Source: Salinicola corii (GTDB lineage Bacteria > Pseudomonadota > Gammaproteobacteria > Pseudomonadales > Halomonadaceae). Taken from it: a stretch of 64,000 nucleotides of DNA. Where the stretch lies: the NCBI RefSeq assembly GCF_008298015.1, contig NZ_VTPX01000008.1:1-64000 (forward strand), given 5' to 3'. Made by a program: the position numbers and the translations under genes. Shown here one piece after another: positions 45,445-55,517 of the stretch. The notes under the pieces are model-generated. The model did not search any database, was not told the DNA's origin, and worked only from the letters and a program-made list of their open reading frames with translations. Each line of letters starts with the position of its first letter. Position 1 is the first letter of the stretch.

Positions 45445-47931
45445 TTGACAGTCCTTCGCCCCGATCGCTGGCTCAGTTGCTGGCTGTTGCTACTACTTTT
45501 GATATTCGCCGCGCCGGCACTGGCTCAGGAAAGTGGCTCCGAAGGGCAGAATGCTCAGGGTGGCCCGGCTTATTCCACGATGGCGGACCTACTCGAAGAC
45601 TCGCAGTCGCGTCAGGTGCTGATCGACCAGCTGCGAGAGTTGGCCGCGCAGCAGGAATCCGGCAATACGCAGGAAAGCGACGCGCAGGAATCCGGCAAAG
45701 GCGCCGCCAGCGAGACCTCCCAGAGCAGCCAGGAATCCACGGCTTCGAGCGACAATGGCGAGAGTTCCCCTGCCACGGTCTCCTTCCCCCGTAGAATGGC
45801 GCAAATGACCAGCGATATCGCGGGTGACATCGGCGGGCAATTCACCAGCCTCGCCGCCATGATCGGCGGCTTCTTCGCCAGCGGAGACGCCGCGGCAAGT
45901 AGTGGCCCCTCATTCAGCATGAGCGACTTCCTCAGTGCGGCGATCGAGCTCGCGCTGGTCATCATCGCGACCGTTGCCGCCTTCCTGATTCTGCGCCGGA
46001 TAGCGAGTCCGCTGTTCTCGAAGTTCAGCCAGTGGGCCTTGCATGATGGCGGGCGCAGCCATCTGCTGCGGGTCATCCTCGCCGTGGTACTGGCTGCCAT
46101 CGTCGACGTCATCGTCGTCGTGCTTGCCTACGTAGCCGGCAATCTGGTCGCGACCTTCCTTGTCGGCGAGAGCGGCAGCCTCAATACCCGGTTCTCGCTA
46201 TTCCTCAACGCCTTCCTGATGATCGAGCTGTTCAAGTGCGCGCTGCGCATTCTTTTCTCGTCGCGTCACGAGGGGTTGCGCCTGGTATCAATCGAGGCCG
46301 CACAGGCAAGGCGCTGCAACCGCTTCCTGGCAACGCTGGCAGGTTTCGTCGGCTACGGCATGCTGGTCGCGGTACCGATTCTCAATACCAATCTTTCACT
46401 CGCGTTCGGCAAGGCCGTGGGTGTATTGATCATGCTCATCGCGCTGATCTGGGCAATGGGTGTGATCCTCAAGAACCGTAACGGCGTCCGCGACATGATC
46501 ATCGCCAAGGCTGATGCGGCACAGATGGCCGCCTCCCGCGTGGCACTTCGGCTGTTCGCACGGACCTGGCACATTATCGCGCTGCTCTACGCCATCATGG
46601 TGTTCGCCGTCACACTGTTGCATCCCGAGACGGCACTGCCATTCGTGTTGATCGCAACGCTCAAGACGATCATCTACGTCGGGGTCGGCATGCTGGTTTC
46701 CAGCATTCTGACCCAACTCATCGGGCGACGTATCGACCTCGGCGAGAACATGCGTACCCGCTTGCCACTGCTCGAGGCGAGGCTGAACTCCTATATCCCG
46801 ACGCTGCTGAAGATCATCCGTGCCATCATCCTGATCGCCGTGGTGATGTACACGCTCGACGCCTGGAAAGCTTTCAATCTCGCCGCCTGGTACGCGAGTG
46901 ACTCGGGAGCACATACCGTCGCGACGGTAATCCAGGTCATCCTGATTCTGATCATTGCCGCGATCGTCTGGATTGGTCTGGCCAGCCTGATCGAGAACTA
47001 TCTCAATCCGGATACGGGTGGCGGTGCTCCCACTGCACGAGCCAAAACCTTGATGAGCCTATTCCGCAATGCTCTGGCCATCACGCTGGTCATCATGACA
47101 CTGATGATCGTGCTGTCGCAGATCGGTATCAATATCGGGCCGCTCATCGCCGGTGCCGGGGTGCTGGGCCTGGCCATCGGCTTCGGCGCTCAGAAGCTGG
47201 TGCAGGACGTCATCACCGGCGTCTTCATTCAACTCGAGAACGCCATGAACACAGGCGACGTGGTCACCGTGGGTGGAGTCACCGGTACCGCCGAGCGAGT
47301 CAGCATCCGCTCGGTGGCGATCCGCGACCTGTCGGGCACCTATCATATCGTGCCGTTCTCGTCGGTCGACACGGTTTCCAACTACATGCGCGAATTCGGT
47401 AATCACGTCGGCGAGTACGGCATCGCCTATCGCGAGAACATCGACTATGCCATCGAGCAGTTGCAGGCTGCCTTCGACGAGCTCAAGGCGAGCGAAGAGC
47501 ACGGTCATAAACTGCTGGCGCCAATGACGGTAGCAGGCGTCATCGCTCTGGCCGATAGCTCGGTCAATATCCGCGTGGTGATCAAGACCACGCCTGGGGA
47601 TCAGTGGGGCGTCGGACGCGCATACAATCGTCTCGTCAAACTCTACTTCGACAAAGCCGGTATCGAGATTCCGTTCCCGCATACCACGCTCTACTTCGGC
47701 CAGGACCGCACCGGCTCGGCACCGCCCGCCAACCTGCGCATCATGCAGGAGGACTTCACCATCGATGGCAGCCCCGCCGGCCAGCCGAAAGCCCATGAAA
47801 CCGGGACTCCTGCGGCAATCGAGGGTGAAAGCCAGTCGAAGACAACGCCGAACCAACAAGCACAAGACCGGACGCATCGGAAGCCTACCAATGACGATGT
47901 CGACGGTGGCGAGGCCGGCGATCCTCGCTGA
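45445..47931 (+). CDS. Large MscS-family mechanosensitive channel
   Basis: 828 residues from a TTG at 45445, favoured because AAGGAG lies eight bases upstream and a signal peptide follows at once (WLSCWLLLLLLIFAAPALAQ). A GTG at 45397 is the alternative. A periplasmic Ser/Gln/Glu-rich stretch (about 30-140) is followed by about ten hydrophobic helices. The conserved pore region is IGPLIAGAGVLGLAIGFGAQ, then QDVITGVFIQLENAMNTGD and the beta domain. Family role: opens under membrane tension and releases solutes after hypo-osmotic shock, useful for a halophile. The tail is polar and Gln/Thr-rich. Confidence 0.9.
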   Translation: MTVLRPDRWLSCWLLLLLLIFAAPALAQESGSEGQNAQGGPAYSTMADLLEDSQSRQVLIDQLRELAAQQESGNTQESDAQESGKGAASETSQSSQESTASSDNGESSPATVSFPRRMAQMTSDIAGDIGGQFTSLAAMIGGFFASGDAAASSGPSFSMSDFLSAAIELALVIIATVAAFLILRRIASPLFSKFSQWALHDGGRSHLLRVILAVVLAAIVDVIVVVLAYVAGNLVATFLVGESGSLNTRFSLFLNAFLMIELFKCALRILFSSRHEGLRLVSIEAAQARRCNRFLATLAGFVGYGMLVAVPILNTNLSLAFGKAVGVLIMLIALIWAMGVILKNRNGVRDMIIAKADAAQMAASRVALRLFARTWHIIALLYAIMVFAVTLLHPETALPFVLIATLKTIIYVGVGMLVSSILTQLIGRRIDLGENMRTRLPLLEARLNSYIPTLLKIIRAIILIAVVMYTLDAWKAFNLAAWYASDSGAHTVATVIQVILILIIAAIVWIGLASLIENYLNPDTGGGAPTARAKTLMSLFRNALAITLVIMTLMIVLSQIGINIGPLIAGAGVLGLAIGFGAQKLVQDVITGVFIQLENAMNTGDVVTVGGVTGTAERVSIRSVAIRDLSGTYHIVPFSSVDTVSNYMREFGNHVGEYGIAYRENIDYAIEQLQAAFDELKASEEHGHKLLAPMTVAGVIALADSSVNIRVVIKTTPGDQWGVGRAYNRLVKLYFDKAGIEIPFPHTTLYFGQDRTGSAPPANLRIMQEDFTIDGSPAGQPKAHETGTPAAIEGESQSKTTPNQQAQDRTHRKPTNDDVDGGEAGDPR

Positions 47932-47951
47932 GCCGATCCCGCTGTCTCTTC

Positions 47952-47976
47952 AAGGCCGCCTTCGGGCGGTCTTTTT
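47952..47976 (+). terminator. Terminator of the channel gene, shared convergent end
   Basis: AGGCCGCC/GGCGGTCT with a TTCG-like loop and TTTTT, just before the stop of the convergent kinase gene. Confidence 0.8.
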
Positions 47977-48907
47977 ATATTCGCTCGTTCCCGGCGCTCG
48001 CCGATACGTCGGCGCCGAGCATCGCCGCGCCACGTACACCGCTCGAGTTCCCGAAGCGAGAGCGGACGACGCCTGGCGTCTCGACACCGGGGAACAAATG
48101 CGCCGCTATCGCCGCCGGCAACGCCGTCAACAATCCATCCATGGTCGAGAGACCTCCGCCCATCACGATCACCTGCGGCGACAATAGCTTGACCACGTTG
48201 GCCAGGGCACCGCCCAGCAGGTCGAGGTGACACTCCCGCGCGCGTTGCGCCGCTTCCTCGCCCGTCCTCCAGGCCACGTGCCACTCCTCGGCGGATGACG
48301 ACGCACCCCCGAAGTGACGATGCAGTCTCACCAGGCCGGGCCCGGCGATGTAGGTTTCCAGGCATCCCGACAGGCCACAGCCACAGGTCGGGCACGGCAA
48401 CCCGTAGTCTCTTGCCGCGGCGGCGGGCAGCGGCAGGTGCCCCCACTCTCCGGCAAACCGGCCCCCGCCCCTGAGAAGACGGCCGTCGACGATCGCGCCG
48501 CCGCCCGCCCCGGTCCCCAGAATCGCGCCGAAGGCATGACTCGCCCCCTCTGCCGCTCCACCGGGGCCGGCTTCCGACACCACGAAACAACGGCTGTCGT
48601 TTTCGATCACGAAGGCACGATCGAGAACCGCCGCAAGCGCCGTTTTGAGCACGAACGGACGCAGTCCCGACAGATTCGCCGTGATCAGATGCCCGCGCTC
48701 ATCGAGCACGCCCGGAAACCCGAGCCCCAGCGTGCCGCGCCCGTCACAGCGGCGGTCCGCCTCCCGCACCAGCGCGGTCAGCATCGACAGGAAGGCTTCG
48801 CCATCGTCCGACGGCGTCGGCTTGCGCCAGCGATCGAGACAGACCCAATCCCGGTCATAGATCGCGATCTCGGTCTTGGTGCCGCCGACATCGATACCAT
48901 AGTGCAT
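47975..48907 (-). CDS. ROK-family sugar kinase, NagK/fructokinase-like
   Basis: 310 residues. The ATP-binding start YGIDVGGTKTEIAIYD, the GFPGVLDE loop, the catalytic Asp in ENDSRCF, and the zinc motif CPTCGCGLSGCLETYIAGPG identify a ROK kinase. GEWGHLPLP with the EWGH box supports an N-acetylglucosamine or mannofructokinase-like subgroup, which I cannot separate by eye. Family role: phosphorylates free sugars, for example GlcNAc in cell-wall recycling. Confidence 0.9.
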   Translation of the reverse strand: MHYGIDVGGTKTEIAIYDRDWVCLDRWRKPTPSDDGEAFLSMLTALVREADRRCDGRGTLGLGFPGVLDERGHLITANLSGLRPFVLKTALAAVLDRAFVIENDSRCFVVSEAGPGGAAEGASHAFGAILGTGAGGGAIVDGRLLRGGGRFAGEWGHLPLPAAAARDYGLPCPTCGCGLSGCLETYIAGPGLVRLHRHFGGASSSAEEWHVAWRTGEEAAQRARECHLDLLGGALANVVKLLSPQVIVMGGGLSTMDGLLTALPAAIAAHLFPGVETPGVVRSRFGNSSGVRGAAMLGADVSASAGNERI

Positions 48908-48989
48908 GGGACATTGTTCCTCGTGACGACTTCATTTCGATCGGTAGCCTGCCTCGAGACGTCGCCGAGGGCAATTTCCCGGTGGCCAC

Positions 48990-49011
48990 AAAAAAGGCGC
49001 CCGCAGGCGCC
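48990..49011 (-). terminator. Terminator of the hem operon
   Basis: On the minus strand GGCGCC, a 4-nt loop, GGCGCC and TTTTTT, about 30 bp after the hemY stop. Confidence 0.85.
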
Positions 49012-49039
49012 GAGGAGAGCAACCGGTCGAAGGCCGAGA

Positions 49040-50263
49040 TCAGCGCGTCATGTCGCTGGGCTGCGGCAGCGCGGGTAGCGACTTGTCCAGCAGCGTCACG
49101 CTTTGACGATAGTAGAGCTGGCTCTTGCTGTGGTCGCCAAGATTGGCGTAGAGCCTCGCCAGCTCGGCGCAAACGACGCCACTCGGACGCTGGCGCTGGC
49201 TCGCTTCGAAGTACTCCTGCGCCTTGCCCCAGTAGGCATTGCGCAGCGACAGGCGGCCCAGCGTCAGCAACAGATCGGGATCGTTGGGCCGCTCTTGAAG
49301 CCACTTCTCGGCGTATACCAACTGGCGCGCCGCATCGACGTTGAGCAGACCGTAGCGCAGCACCAGACGGGTGTCCCAATGCTCCTTGAGCGAATTACGC
49401 AGCAGGCGTTCGGCGTCGCCCTCTTCCCCCCCCTTGATCAACGCTTCGGCGTAAAGCCCGACCAGTTCGACATCGCCGCGCAGATTGTCCGGCATGTCGG
49501 CCCACAACGAGCGAACGCGCGGCAAGTTGTCCTCCTGTTGCGCAGCCTGCACCAGCAGCTCGCGATAGACCCGCTGGTCGAGTGCCCGACGCTCGTCTTC
49601 GGTAATCAGACGGTGCTTGTCGAGACGCGGCAGCAGACGACGCATGCCGTCCCAGTCGTTGACGCTGAGATAGGCCTGCTTGAGCAGCTTGAGTACCTGG
49701 GGATGTTCCGGCAGTTGCTGTTCCAGGCGCGTCAACGTCGCCAACGCTTCTTCGAACTGCTGACGATCCAGCATCAACTGCGCCTGCACCAGACCGACCG
49801 CCGTATCCGCACCCTCGGTGCTGTGATGGGCGCGCTTGAGCAGAACGTCCGCCTGCTCATAGCGCCCCTGGTAATGCGCCGCCAGCGCCGCGGAGAGATA
49901 GTTGACCAGCGGCGTGCCGGAATCGTCGGCCGCCTTGGTGAGTGACTTCTCGGCACGCTTCCAGCGACCTTCCGCCAGAGCCACCAACCCGCGGACGGTG
50001 CGCTTCATCGCGGTACGGTGGCGGGTACGGCTGTTCCATACCTTGAGCCGGCTCACGGGACGACGCAGCCGCGTCAGGGCCCGTAGCAGGAAATGCAGCA
50101 CCAGAAAGGCCGCCAGCAACAGGACGCAGCCGAACCAGAACGAGGTCTGGACGGAAGTGTCACCGACACGAATGAACCAGTAGCCCGGCAGCGATTGCAT
50201 CAACTGCCCGAACAGAGCGCCGACCGCCAGACCGAAGACGATCAGCAGGATCAGCTTCCTCAT
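49040..50263 (-). CDS. hemY: HemY, membrane TPR protein of heme biosynthesis cluster
   Basis: 407 residues. Two N-terminal membrane spans (MRKLILLIVFGLAVGALFGQ and SFWFGCVLLLAAFLVLHFLL) are followed by TPR-like helical repeats (LVALAEGRWKRAEKSLTKAA, then ARLYANLGDHSKSQLYYRQS). Proteobacterial HemY is found after hemC-hemD-hemX, as here. It is not the protoporphyrinogen oxidase also called HemY in Gram-positives. Its start overlaps the hemX stop by 4 bp. Confidence 0.92.
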   Translation of the reverse strand: MRKLILLIVFGLAVGALFGQLMQSLPGYWFIRVGDTSVQTSFWFGCVLLLAAFLVLHFLLRALTRLRRPVSRLKVWNSRTRHRTAMKRTVRGLVALAEGRWKRAEKSLTKAADDSGTPLVNYLSAALAAHYQGRYEQADVLLKRAHHSTEGADTAVGLVQAQLMLDRQQFEEALATLTRLEQQLPEHPQVLKLLKQAYLSVNDWDGMRRLLPRLDKHRLITEDERRALDQRVYRELLVQAAQQEDNLPRVRSLWADMPDNLRGDVELVGLYAEALIKGGEEGDAERLLRNSLKEHWDTRLVLRYGLLNVDAARQLVYAEKWLQERPNDPDLLLTLGRLSLRNAYWGKAQEYFEASQRQRPSGVVCAELARLYANLGDHSKSQLYYRQSVTLLDKSLPALPQPSDMTR

Positions 50264-51834
50264 GCGCCCTCTCCCTGTGCCGACCCTTGGTTCGCGCTAC
50301 CGCTTCGCGAACCGCTGCCCTGCGAACCTTGCTGGTTCCCGCTGCCGTTGTCGAAGCGTTGCTCGATGAAGCGCTTGAGCAGCTGCGAGGATTCGCTGAT
50401 GTCCGGCAGGTCCGGGCGCACATCGTTGTCACGCAGGCTTTTCAGCTTGTCGATCGACTTGGCCACACCGTCGTTGTCGGTGGCGTAATAGCCCTCGACC
50501 AGTTCCGTCGCCTTGCCGAGGCTGGCCTGATAGAGCTCGGGCTCGGACTTCAGCAGTGCCAGTTGCGCCTGCTCCAGCAGCAACCGCACGTTCTGGCGCA
50601 GATAGGACTCCTGTTGTGGCGTGATCAAGGCCTCCAGCGGCTGATCATGTCGTCGCACGGTCACCAGATCCTTGAGTTCGCGACCCAGCGTTGCCAGTTG
50701 CTGGCGCCATCCGCCGGTCGGCTGGGCATCGCCCTTGCCGGCCGCGATCTCTTCGATATCCTGTTTGAGCGGCAGTCGCGCCAGCTGCTCCTGCTGCGCC
50801 ATCAGCGCCAGGTAAAGGCCGGTGCGATCGATGACCGACACCGAATCGAGCGATGCCAGTTCGGACTGGATGGCGCGACGAATCGGTACCAGTGCCGGGT
50901 TGTCCGCCTCCCGAAGCCGGTCGTCTGCCGCCTTCAACAGCGCCTTGGCGCCCTTGACGTCACGTTCGAGCTGAAGCCGCTGATTGGCCAGACGCAGCAG
51001 ATATTCGGCCTCGGCATGCAGCCACTCGCGCGGGTCGGCCTGCTGCTGCTGGGCCAGCTCCTTGAGCACCTTGTCCAGCGTATTGTCGAGATTCTGGCGA
51101 TACTGATCGAACTCGCCACGCATCATCTTCAGGTTCTGCTGGCGACTCTGATCGAGCTCGCCGACTTTCGATTCGAGTTGATCGAGAGTGGTACTATTGG
51201 TGCCGATTTGACTCAACTGCGCCTGCTGTGCCTGCAGTTTCTGCCATCCCCGGTAGCCGACGAATGCCACGACGATCGCCAGCAGAATCACCAGTATCAG
51301 GGCCAGCAGACCCAACTTGCCGCCAGTGCCGCGCTTGCCGCCACCCGAGGTCGCACCACTGCCCGCTGGTGGCTGACCGTCACCCGAGGACGTTTTGCCA
51401 GCGTGACCGGAGTTACCGTTCGCGGGTTTGGGCTGCGCGGCGGCGCCGGATGTCGGCGGCGGGGTAGCGCTCGACGCCGAGGCTCCGGCTTCCCGCCCAG
51501 ACCCCGCCTTGGACTTGCCCGCCGATTGCGACTTGCCGTCGGTATCCCTCTTGCCGGTCACATCGGTCGAAGACGAGTCGCTCACGGTTCCCGGCTTGCC
51601 GGTCGCACCGTCGGCGGAGACTGGCTGAGCGACATAGGGCTTGATCGGATCGGTCGAACCGGCCTTGCCTGGCGAACCGGCGGATGATGGCGTCCGGTCA
51701 TTGCCCGTGTTGGATGCCTCGGACGACGTCGCCTTCGAATCCTGCCCGGTCGACTTGGGCTGGCCGTCCGATGTCTGCTCGCCATCGGAAGCCGGTGCCG
51801 ACTGCGGTTGCTGATCTTTGCTCTGCTTGCTCAT
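50260..51834 (-). CDS. hemX: HemX, uroporphyrinogen-III C-methyltransferase-like membrane protein
   Basis: 524 residues. The first 165 are low-complexity (Ser, Gly, Lys, Thr, Gln), longer than in E. coli. A single membrane span follows (LGLLALILVILLAIVVAFVG, about residue 180), then the periplasmic coiled coil (LQAQQAQLSQIGTNSTTLDQ) and the HemX core (EAEYLLRLANQRLQLERDVK). The catalytic SAM domain of true CobA-type enzymes is absent, so methyltransferase activity is unlikely. The C-terminal tail is again Gly/Ser/Gln-rich. Confidence 0.92.
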   Translation of the reverse strand: MSKQSKDQQPQSAPASDGEQTSDGQPKSTGQDSKATSSEASNTGNDRTPSSAGSPGKAGSTDPIKPYVAQPVSADGATGKPGTVSDSSSTDVTGKRDTDGKSQSAGKSKAGSGREAGASASSATPPPTSGAAAQPKPANGNSGHAGKTSSGDGQPPAGSGATSGGGKRGTGGKLGLLALILVILLAIVVAFVGYRGWQKLQAQQAQLSQIGTNSTTLDQLESKVGELDQSRQQNLKMMRGEFDQYRQNLDNTLDKVLKELAQQQQADPREWLHAEAEYLLRLANQRLQLERDVKGAKALLKAADDRLREADNPALVPIRRAIQSELASLDSVSVIDRTGLYLALMAQQEQLARLPLKQDIEEIAAGKGDAQPTGGWRQQLATLGRELKDLVTVRRHDQPLEALITPQQESYLRQNVRLLLEQAQLALLKSEPELYQASLGKATELVEGYYATDNDGVAKSIDKLKSLRDNDVRPDLPDISESSQLLKRFIEQRFDNGSGNQQGSQGSGSRSGSANQGSAQGEGA

Positions 51835-51840
51835 CTATCG

Positions 51841-52629
51841 CTAGCCTTTTTCGTGATCACCCTGATCGAAGGTGGCGCTCCGTGGATCGAGCACCGCGCG
51901 AATCTCTGCGTCCAATGCCGCGGGAGAGGCGCTCGACGCCATGTGAGGCGAGCCGAACCCTAACGTCCCCGCCAGTGTAGCCAACCGCGGACTCGAGACG
52001 ATTAGCGGTTGGTTCAACGCAACCGGGCCACACCACGTGACCAAATGTTGCAATATTTCTCCGCTGGTCACCACCAGCGCGGCGAAATCACCGTGCTTGA
52101 GCCATTCTGTCGCGAGCGGCGAGGGCGTCCGGTAACGGCGCCGATAGAGCGCCAGGACCTCGATATTCGCTCCCCGCTCTCGCAGGCGTTCCAGCAGGAG
52201 CTCGCGACCTGACTCGCCACGAGCCAGCAGCATGCGCTTGCCGGCCACCGCCCTGAGCGACGCCACTTCCAGCAGCGCTTCGCTGTGTTCGCCGCTCGTG
52301 CGCGAGGGAATGACCGCCGGCACACCCAATTCCGTGTGAAGCTTCTCCGCAGTGGCTTCGCCGACGGCATAGAAACGCAGCCGCTGCGGCAACTGCGGCC
52401 AGTATGACGCAATGGCCTCGGCAAGACACGTCGCCGCCTGCGGGCTGACCACGATGACACCGTGGAATCGATCGAGATCGAGCAACGCTGCACGACCGAC
52501 GTCCGACAGCGCCACGGGTTCGAAGCGCAGGACATCGAGCGCAGCCGTGACGAAGCCGCTCTCTTCCAGCGTCCGCGCCAGTACCTCGCCACGCTCCCCG
52601 GGGCGCGTCAGCAGTACGCGGCCTGACAT
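51841..52629 (-). CDS. hemD: Uroporphyrinogen-III synthase
   Basis: 262 residues from the ATG at 52629, which shares a base with the hemC stop (TGATG). VLLTRPGERGEVLARTLEES, then IVVSPQAATCLAEAIASYWP, FYAVGEATAEKL and LLARGESGRELLLERLRERG are typical HemD segments. Role: cyclises hydroxymethylbilane with ring-D inversion to uroporphyrinogen III. It is translationally coupled to hemC. Confidence 0.93.
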   Translation of the reverse strand: MSGRVLLTRPGERGEVLARTLEESGFVTAALDVLRFEPVALSDVGRAALLDLDRFHGVIVVSPQAATCLAEAIASYWPQLPQRLRFYAVGEATAEKLHTELGVPAVIPSRTSGEHSEALLEVASLRAVAGKRMLLARGESGRELLLERLRERGANIEVLALYRRRYRTPSPLATEWLKHGDFAALVVTSGEILQHLVTWCGPVALNQPLIVSSPRLATLAGTLGFGSPHMASSASPAALDAEIRAVLDPRSATFDQGDHEKG

Positions 52630-53609
52630 CACTCGCTGCCAGCGCCTCCGTAGACCTCGGCGAGGATCTCGCCGGCCCCCTGGGCCAGCAGATCCTCCGC
52701 CACCCGAATGCCCAGCGACTCGGGTTCCATGGCCGATCCCCGGCCCTCGGCGCGCAGTACGGTCGAACCGTCCGGATGGCCAACCAGCCCGCGCAGCCAT
52801 AGCGTATCGCCATCGCTCTCGAGCACGGCGTAGCCGCCGATCGGCACCTGGCAGCCGCCATCCAGGCGCGTATTGAGCGCCCGCTCGGCGCGCACCCGGG
52901 TTGCCGTCGCGGCGTGGTCCAGCGGCGCCAGCAGGGAGACCAGGTCCGCATCGTCATGGCGACACTCGATGCCCAGCGCCCCTTGGCCACAGGCTGGCAG
53001 GCTCTCTTCCGGGGTGAGCTCCGCGGTGATCCGGTCGGCGAGTTGGAGCCGCTCCAGCCCGGCCGTGGCAAGGATGATCGCCTCGAAATCGCCTGCGTCG
53101 AGCTTGCCCAGGCGGGTCTGGACGTTGCCCCGCAGCGAGAGTACTTCGAGATCCGGCCGGCGCGCGCTGACCTGCAGGCCGCGGCGCAGGCTGGAAGTGC
53201 CCACACGCGCCCCCTCGGGCAGCCCATCGACGCCGGCATAGTGGTTGGAGACGAAAGCATCGGTGGGCGCCCCGCTCTCCAGGATCACCGAGAGCCCCAG
53301 CCCCTCGGGGAACTGCATCGGCACGTCTTTCATCGAGTGCACGGCCAGATCCGCCCGACCATCGAGCATCGCCTCCTCGAGTTCCTTGACGAACAGCGCC
53401 TTGCCACCGACCTTGGCCAACGGCGTGTCGAGGATCTGGTCACCCCGCGTGGACAGCGGCACCAGTTCGATACTCAGGTGCGGATGATGATGTTCGAGCA
53501 GCGCCTTGACATGTTCGGCCTGCCATAGCGCCAGAGCGCTCCTGCGGGTTGCGATTCTCAATCTGTTAGCGTCGGGCACGCCGTTCTCCGGGTCGGATGG
53601 ACGCCCCAA
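52629..53609 (-). CDS. hemC: Porphobilinogen deaminase (hydroxymethylbilane synthase)
   Basis: 326 residues. The start [20 protein letters not shown], the [20 protein letters not shown] box, [11 protein letters not shown], and [17 protein letters not shown] with the Cys that carries the dipyrromethane cofactor are diagnostic. Role: joins four porphobilinogen molecules. First gene of the hemCDXY operon, divergent from argH as in many gammaproteobacteria. Confidence 0.95.
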   Translation of the reverse strand: MGRPSDPENGVPDANRLRIATRRSALALWQAEHVKALLEHHHPHLSIELVPLSTRGDQILDTPLAKVGGKALFVKELEEAMLDGRADLAVHSMKDVPMQFPEGLGLSVILESGAPTDAFVSNHYAGVDGLPEGARVGTSSLRRGLQVSARRPDLEVLSLRGNVQTRLGKLDAGDFEAIILATAGLERLQLADRITAELTPEESLPACGQGALGIECRHDDADLVSLLAPLDHAATATRVRAERALNTRLDGGCQVPIGGYAVLESDGDTLWLRGLVGHPDGSTVLRAEGRGSAMEPESLGIRVAEDLLAQGAGEILAEVYGGAGSE

Positions 53610-53848
53610 AACGCCAGGGCATGCGCTTCGGGCTTCGTCATCAAGTGGGTGTTCGTCTGCGCGAACCTCAGGATCCCATGATAAAGCAGTCGCCGACCGA
53701 GTAAAAACCGGGCAGCGCGCAGCGCGACAGGCCGTGCATCCCGCTTTTCGACCGCGAGTTTCAGCGTCCTATGCCGACGCGGTCTCTGATACACTCGGAT
53801 AATCGTTTCGCAGTTTTCACCCGCAGACCACGCAGAGCTCGATTTTCG

Positions 53849-55261
53849 ATGACGCAGGCAACCAACCAATCCTGGGGCGGACGTTTCAGCGAACCCACCG
53901 ATGCATTCGTCGCCGCCTTCACCGCTTCGATCCCGTTCGACAAGCGTCTCTATCATCACGATATTCGCGGTTCGATCGCCCACGCCACCATGCTGGCCCG
54001 GGTCGGCGTGCTGACCGACGACGAGCGGGACCTCATCGTCGATGGCCTCAATGCCATAGAGACGGAGATCGAGCGCGGCGACATCGAATGGTCGATCGCG
54101 CTCGAAGACATCCACATGAACATCGAAGCGCGGCTGACCGACAAGATAGGCATCACCGGCAAGAAACTGCATACCGGGCGCTCGCGCAACGACCAGATCG
54201 CCACCGATATCCGGCTCTATCTGCGCGACGAGATCGATGCCGTGGCCGCCGAGCTCTCGCGCCTGCGCAGTGGCCTGATCGAGCTGGCCGACCGCGAAGC
54301 GGACACCATCATGCCCGGCTTCACCCACCTGCAGACCGCCCAGCCGGTGACCTTCGGCCACCACCTGCTGGCGTGGCAGGAGATGCTGACGCGGGATCAC
54401 GAGCGCCTGCTCGACTGCCGCAAGCGAGTCAACGTGCTGCCGCTGGGCGCCGCGGCGCTGGCTGGTACGACCTACCCCATCGATCGTCATGTCACCGCCG
54501 AGTTGCTGGGCTTCGAGCGCCCGTCGGAAAACTCGCTGGACACGGTCAGCGATCGCGACTTCGCCATCGAATTCACCGCTTTTGCCAGCATTCTGCTGAT
54601 GCACCTGTCGCGCATGAGTGAAGAGATGGTGCTGTGGGCCAGCGCCCAGTTCGATTTCGTCGATCTGCCGGACCGTTTCTGCACCGGCTCCTCGATCATG
54701 CCGCAGAAGAAGAACCCGGACGTGCCCGAGCTGGTACGCGGCAAGACCGGTCGTGTCTATGGCCACCTGATGAGCCTGCTGACACTGATGAAGTCACAGC
54801 CGCTGGCCTACAACAAGGACAATCAGGAGGACAAGGAGCCGCTGTTCGACACGCTCGACACGGTCAAGGGTTGTCTGCGGGCTTTCGCCGACATGGCGCC
54901 GGCGCTGGTAGCCAAGCCGGACAACATGCTCGAAGCGGCGCGCCGGGGCTTCTCGACCGCCACCGATCTCGCCGACTATCTGGTCAGGGCCGGTGTCGCG
55001 TTTCGCGATGCCCACGAGATCGTCGGCAAGGCGGTCGCCTACGGTATCGAGCAGGGCAAGGACCTATCCGAGATGTCGCTCGACGAGCTCAAGCGGTTCT
55101 CAGACGTGATCGGTGGGGACGTTTTCGAGGTGCTGACGCTGGAAGGCTCGGTCGCCGCTCGCAACCATATCGGCGGAACCGCGCCCGATCAGGTTCGCGC
55201 CGCCGCCCAGCGTGCACGCGATGCCCTCGCCACGCTGCAGGAGCGCCGTCATGTCGCGTAA
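53849..55261 (+). CDS. argH: Argininosuccinate lyase
   Basis: 470 residues from the ATG at 53849. [20 protein letters not shown] opens the protein. Catalytic regions are [28 protein letters not shown], and the signature loop [20 protein letters not shown] with the active Ser. Role: last step of arginine synthesis, splitting argininosuccinate into arginine and fumarate. The next gene starts 11 bp before its end. Confidence 0.96.
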   Translation: MTQATNQSWGGRFSEPTDAFVAAFTASIPFDKRLYHHDIRGSIAHATMLARVGVLTDDERDLIVDGLNAIETEIERGDIEWSIALEDIHMNIEARLTDKIGITGKKLHTGRSRNDQIATDIRLYLRDEIDAVAAELSRLRSGLIELADREADTIMPGFTHLQTAQPVTFGHHLLAWQEMLTRDHERLLDCRKRVNVLPLGAAALAGTTYPIDRHVTAELLGFERPSENSLDTVSDRDFAIEFTAFASILLMHLSRMSEEMVLWASAQFDFVDLPDRFCTGSSIMPQKKNPDVPELVRGKTGRVYGHLMSLLTLMKSQPLAYNKDNQEDKEPLFDTLDTVKGCLRAFADMAPALVAKPDNMLEAARRGFSTATDLADYLVRAGVAFRDAHEIVGKAVAYGIEQGKDLSEMSLDELKRFSDVIGGDVFEVLTLEGSVAARNHIGGTAPDQVRAAAQRARDALATLQERRHVA

Positions 55262-55517
55262 CGCACTTATCATCGCCTTGGCCGCGATGCTGCTGGCGCT
55301 GGCCGGTTGCGGTCAGAAAGGCCCCCTCTACCTGCCCGGCGATAGCGAGGCTTCGAAGACCTACGATCCGCAAGGGGATTACGAACAGTCGCAGCCAGCC
55401 TCCTCGAAGCAGACGCCTGGAGAAAGCCGCTCCGACGCGCAGCGTCGCCAGCCGGCAGCGCCTGAGGCAAGCCCGGCGCCGGCAGCCACCTCGCCGACCG
55501 CCGAGGAGCTGCCGTGA
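55251..55517 (+). CDS. lptM: Small lipoprotein LptM (YifL)
   Basis: 88 residues. The signal peptide ends in ALAGCG with the lipidated Cys, followed directly by the conserved [10 protein letters not shown] motif of YifL/LptM. The remaining 55 residues are a Pro/Ala/Ser/Gln-rich tail. Known role of the family: helps LptD mature in the outer membrane LPS translocon. The argH-lptM-lysA-dapF order is widely conserved. It overlaps argH by 11 bp and lysA by 4 bp. Confidence 0.92.
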   Translation: MSRNALIIALAAMLLALAGCGQKGPLYLPGDSEASKTYDPQGDYEQSQPASSKQTPGESRSDAQRRQPAAPEASPAPAATSPTAEELP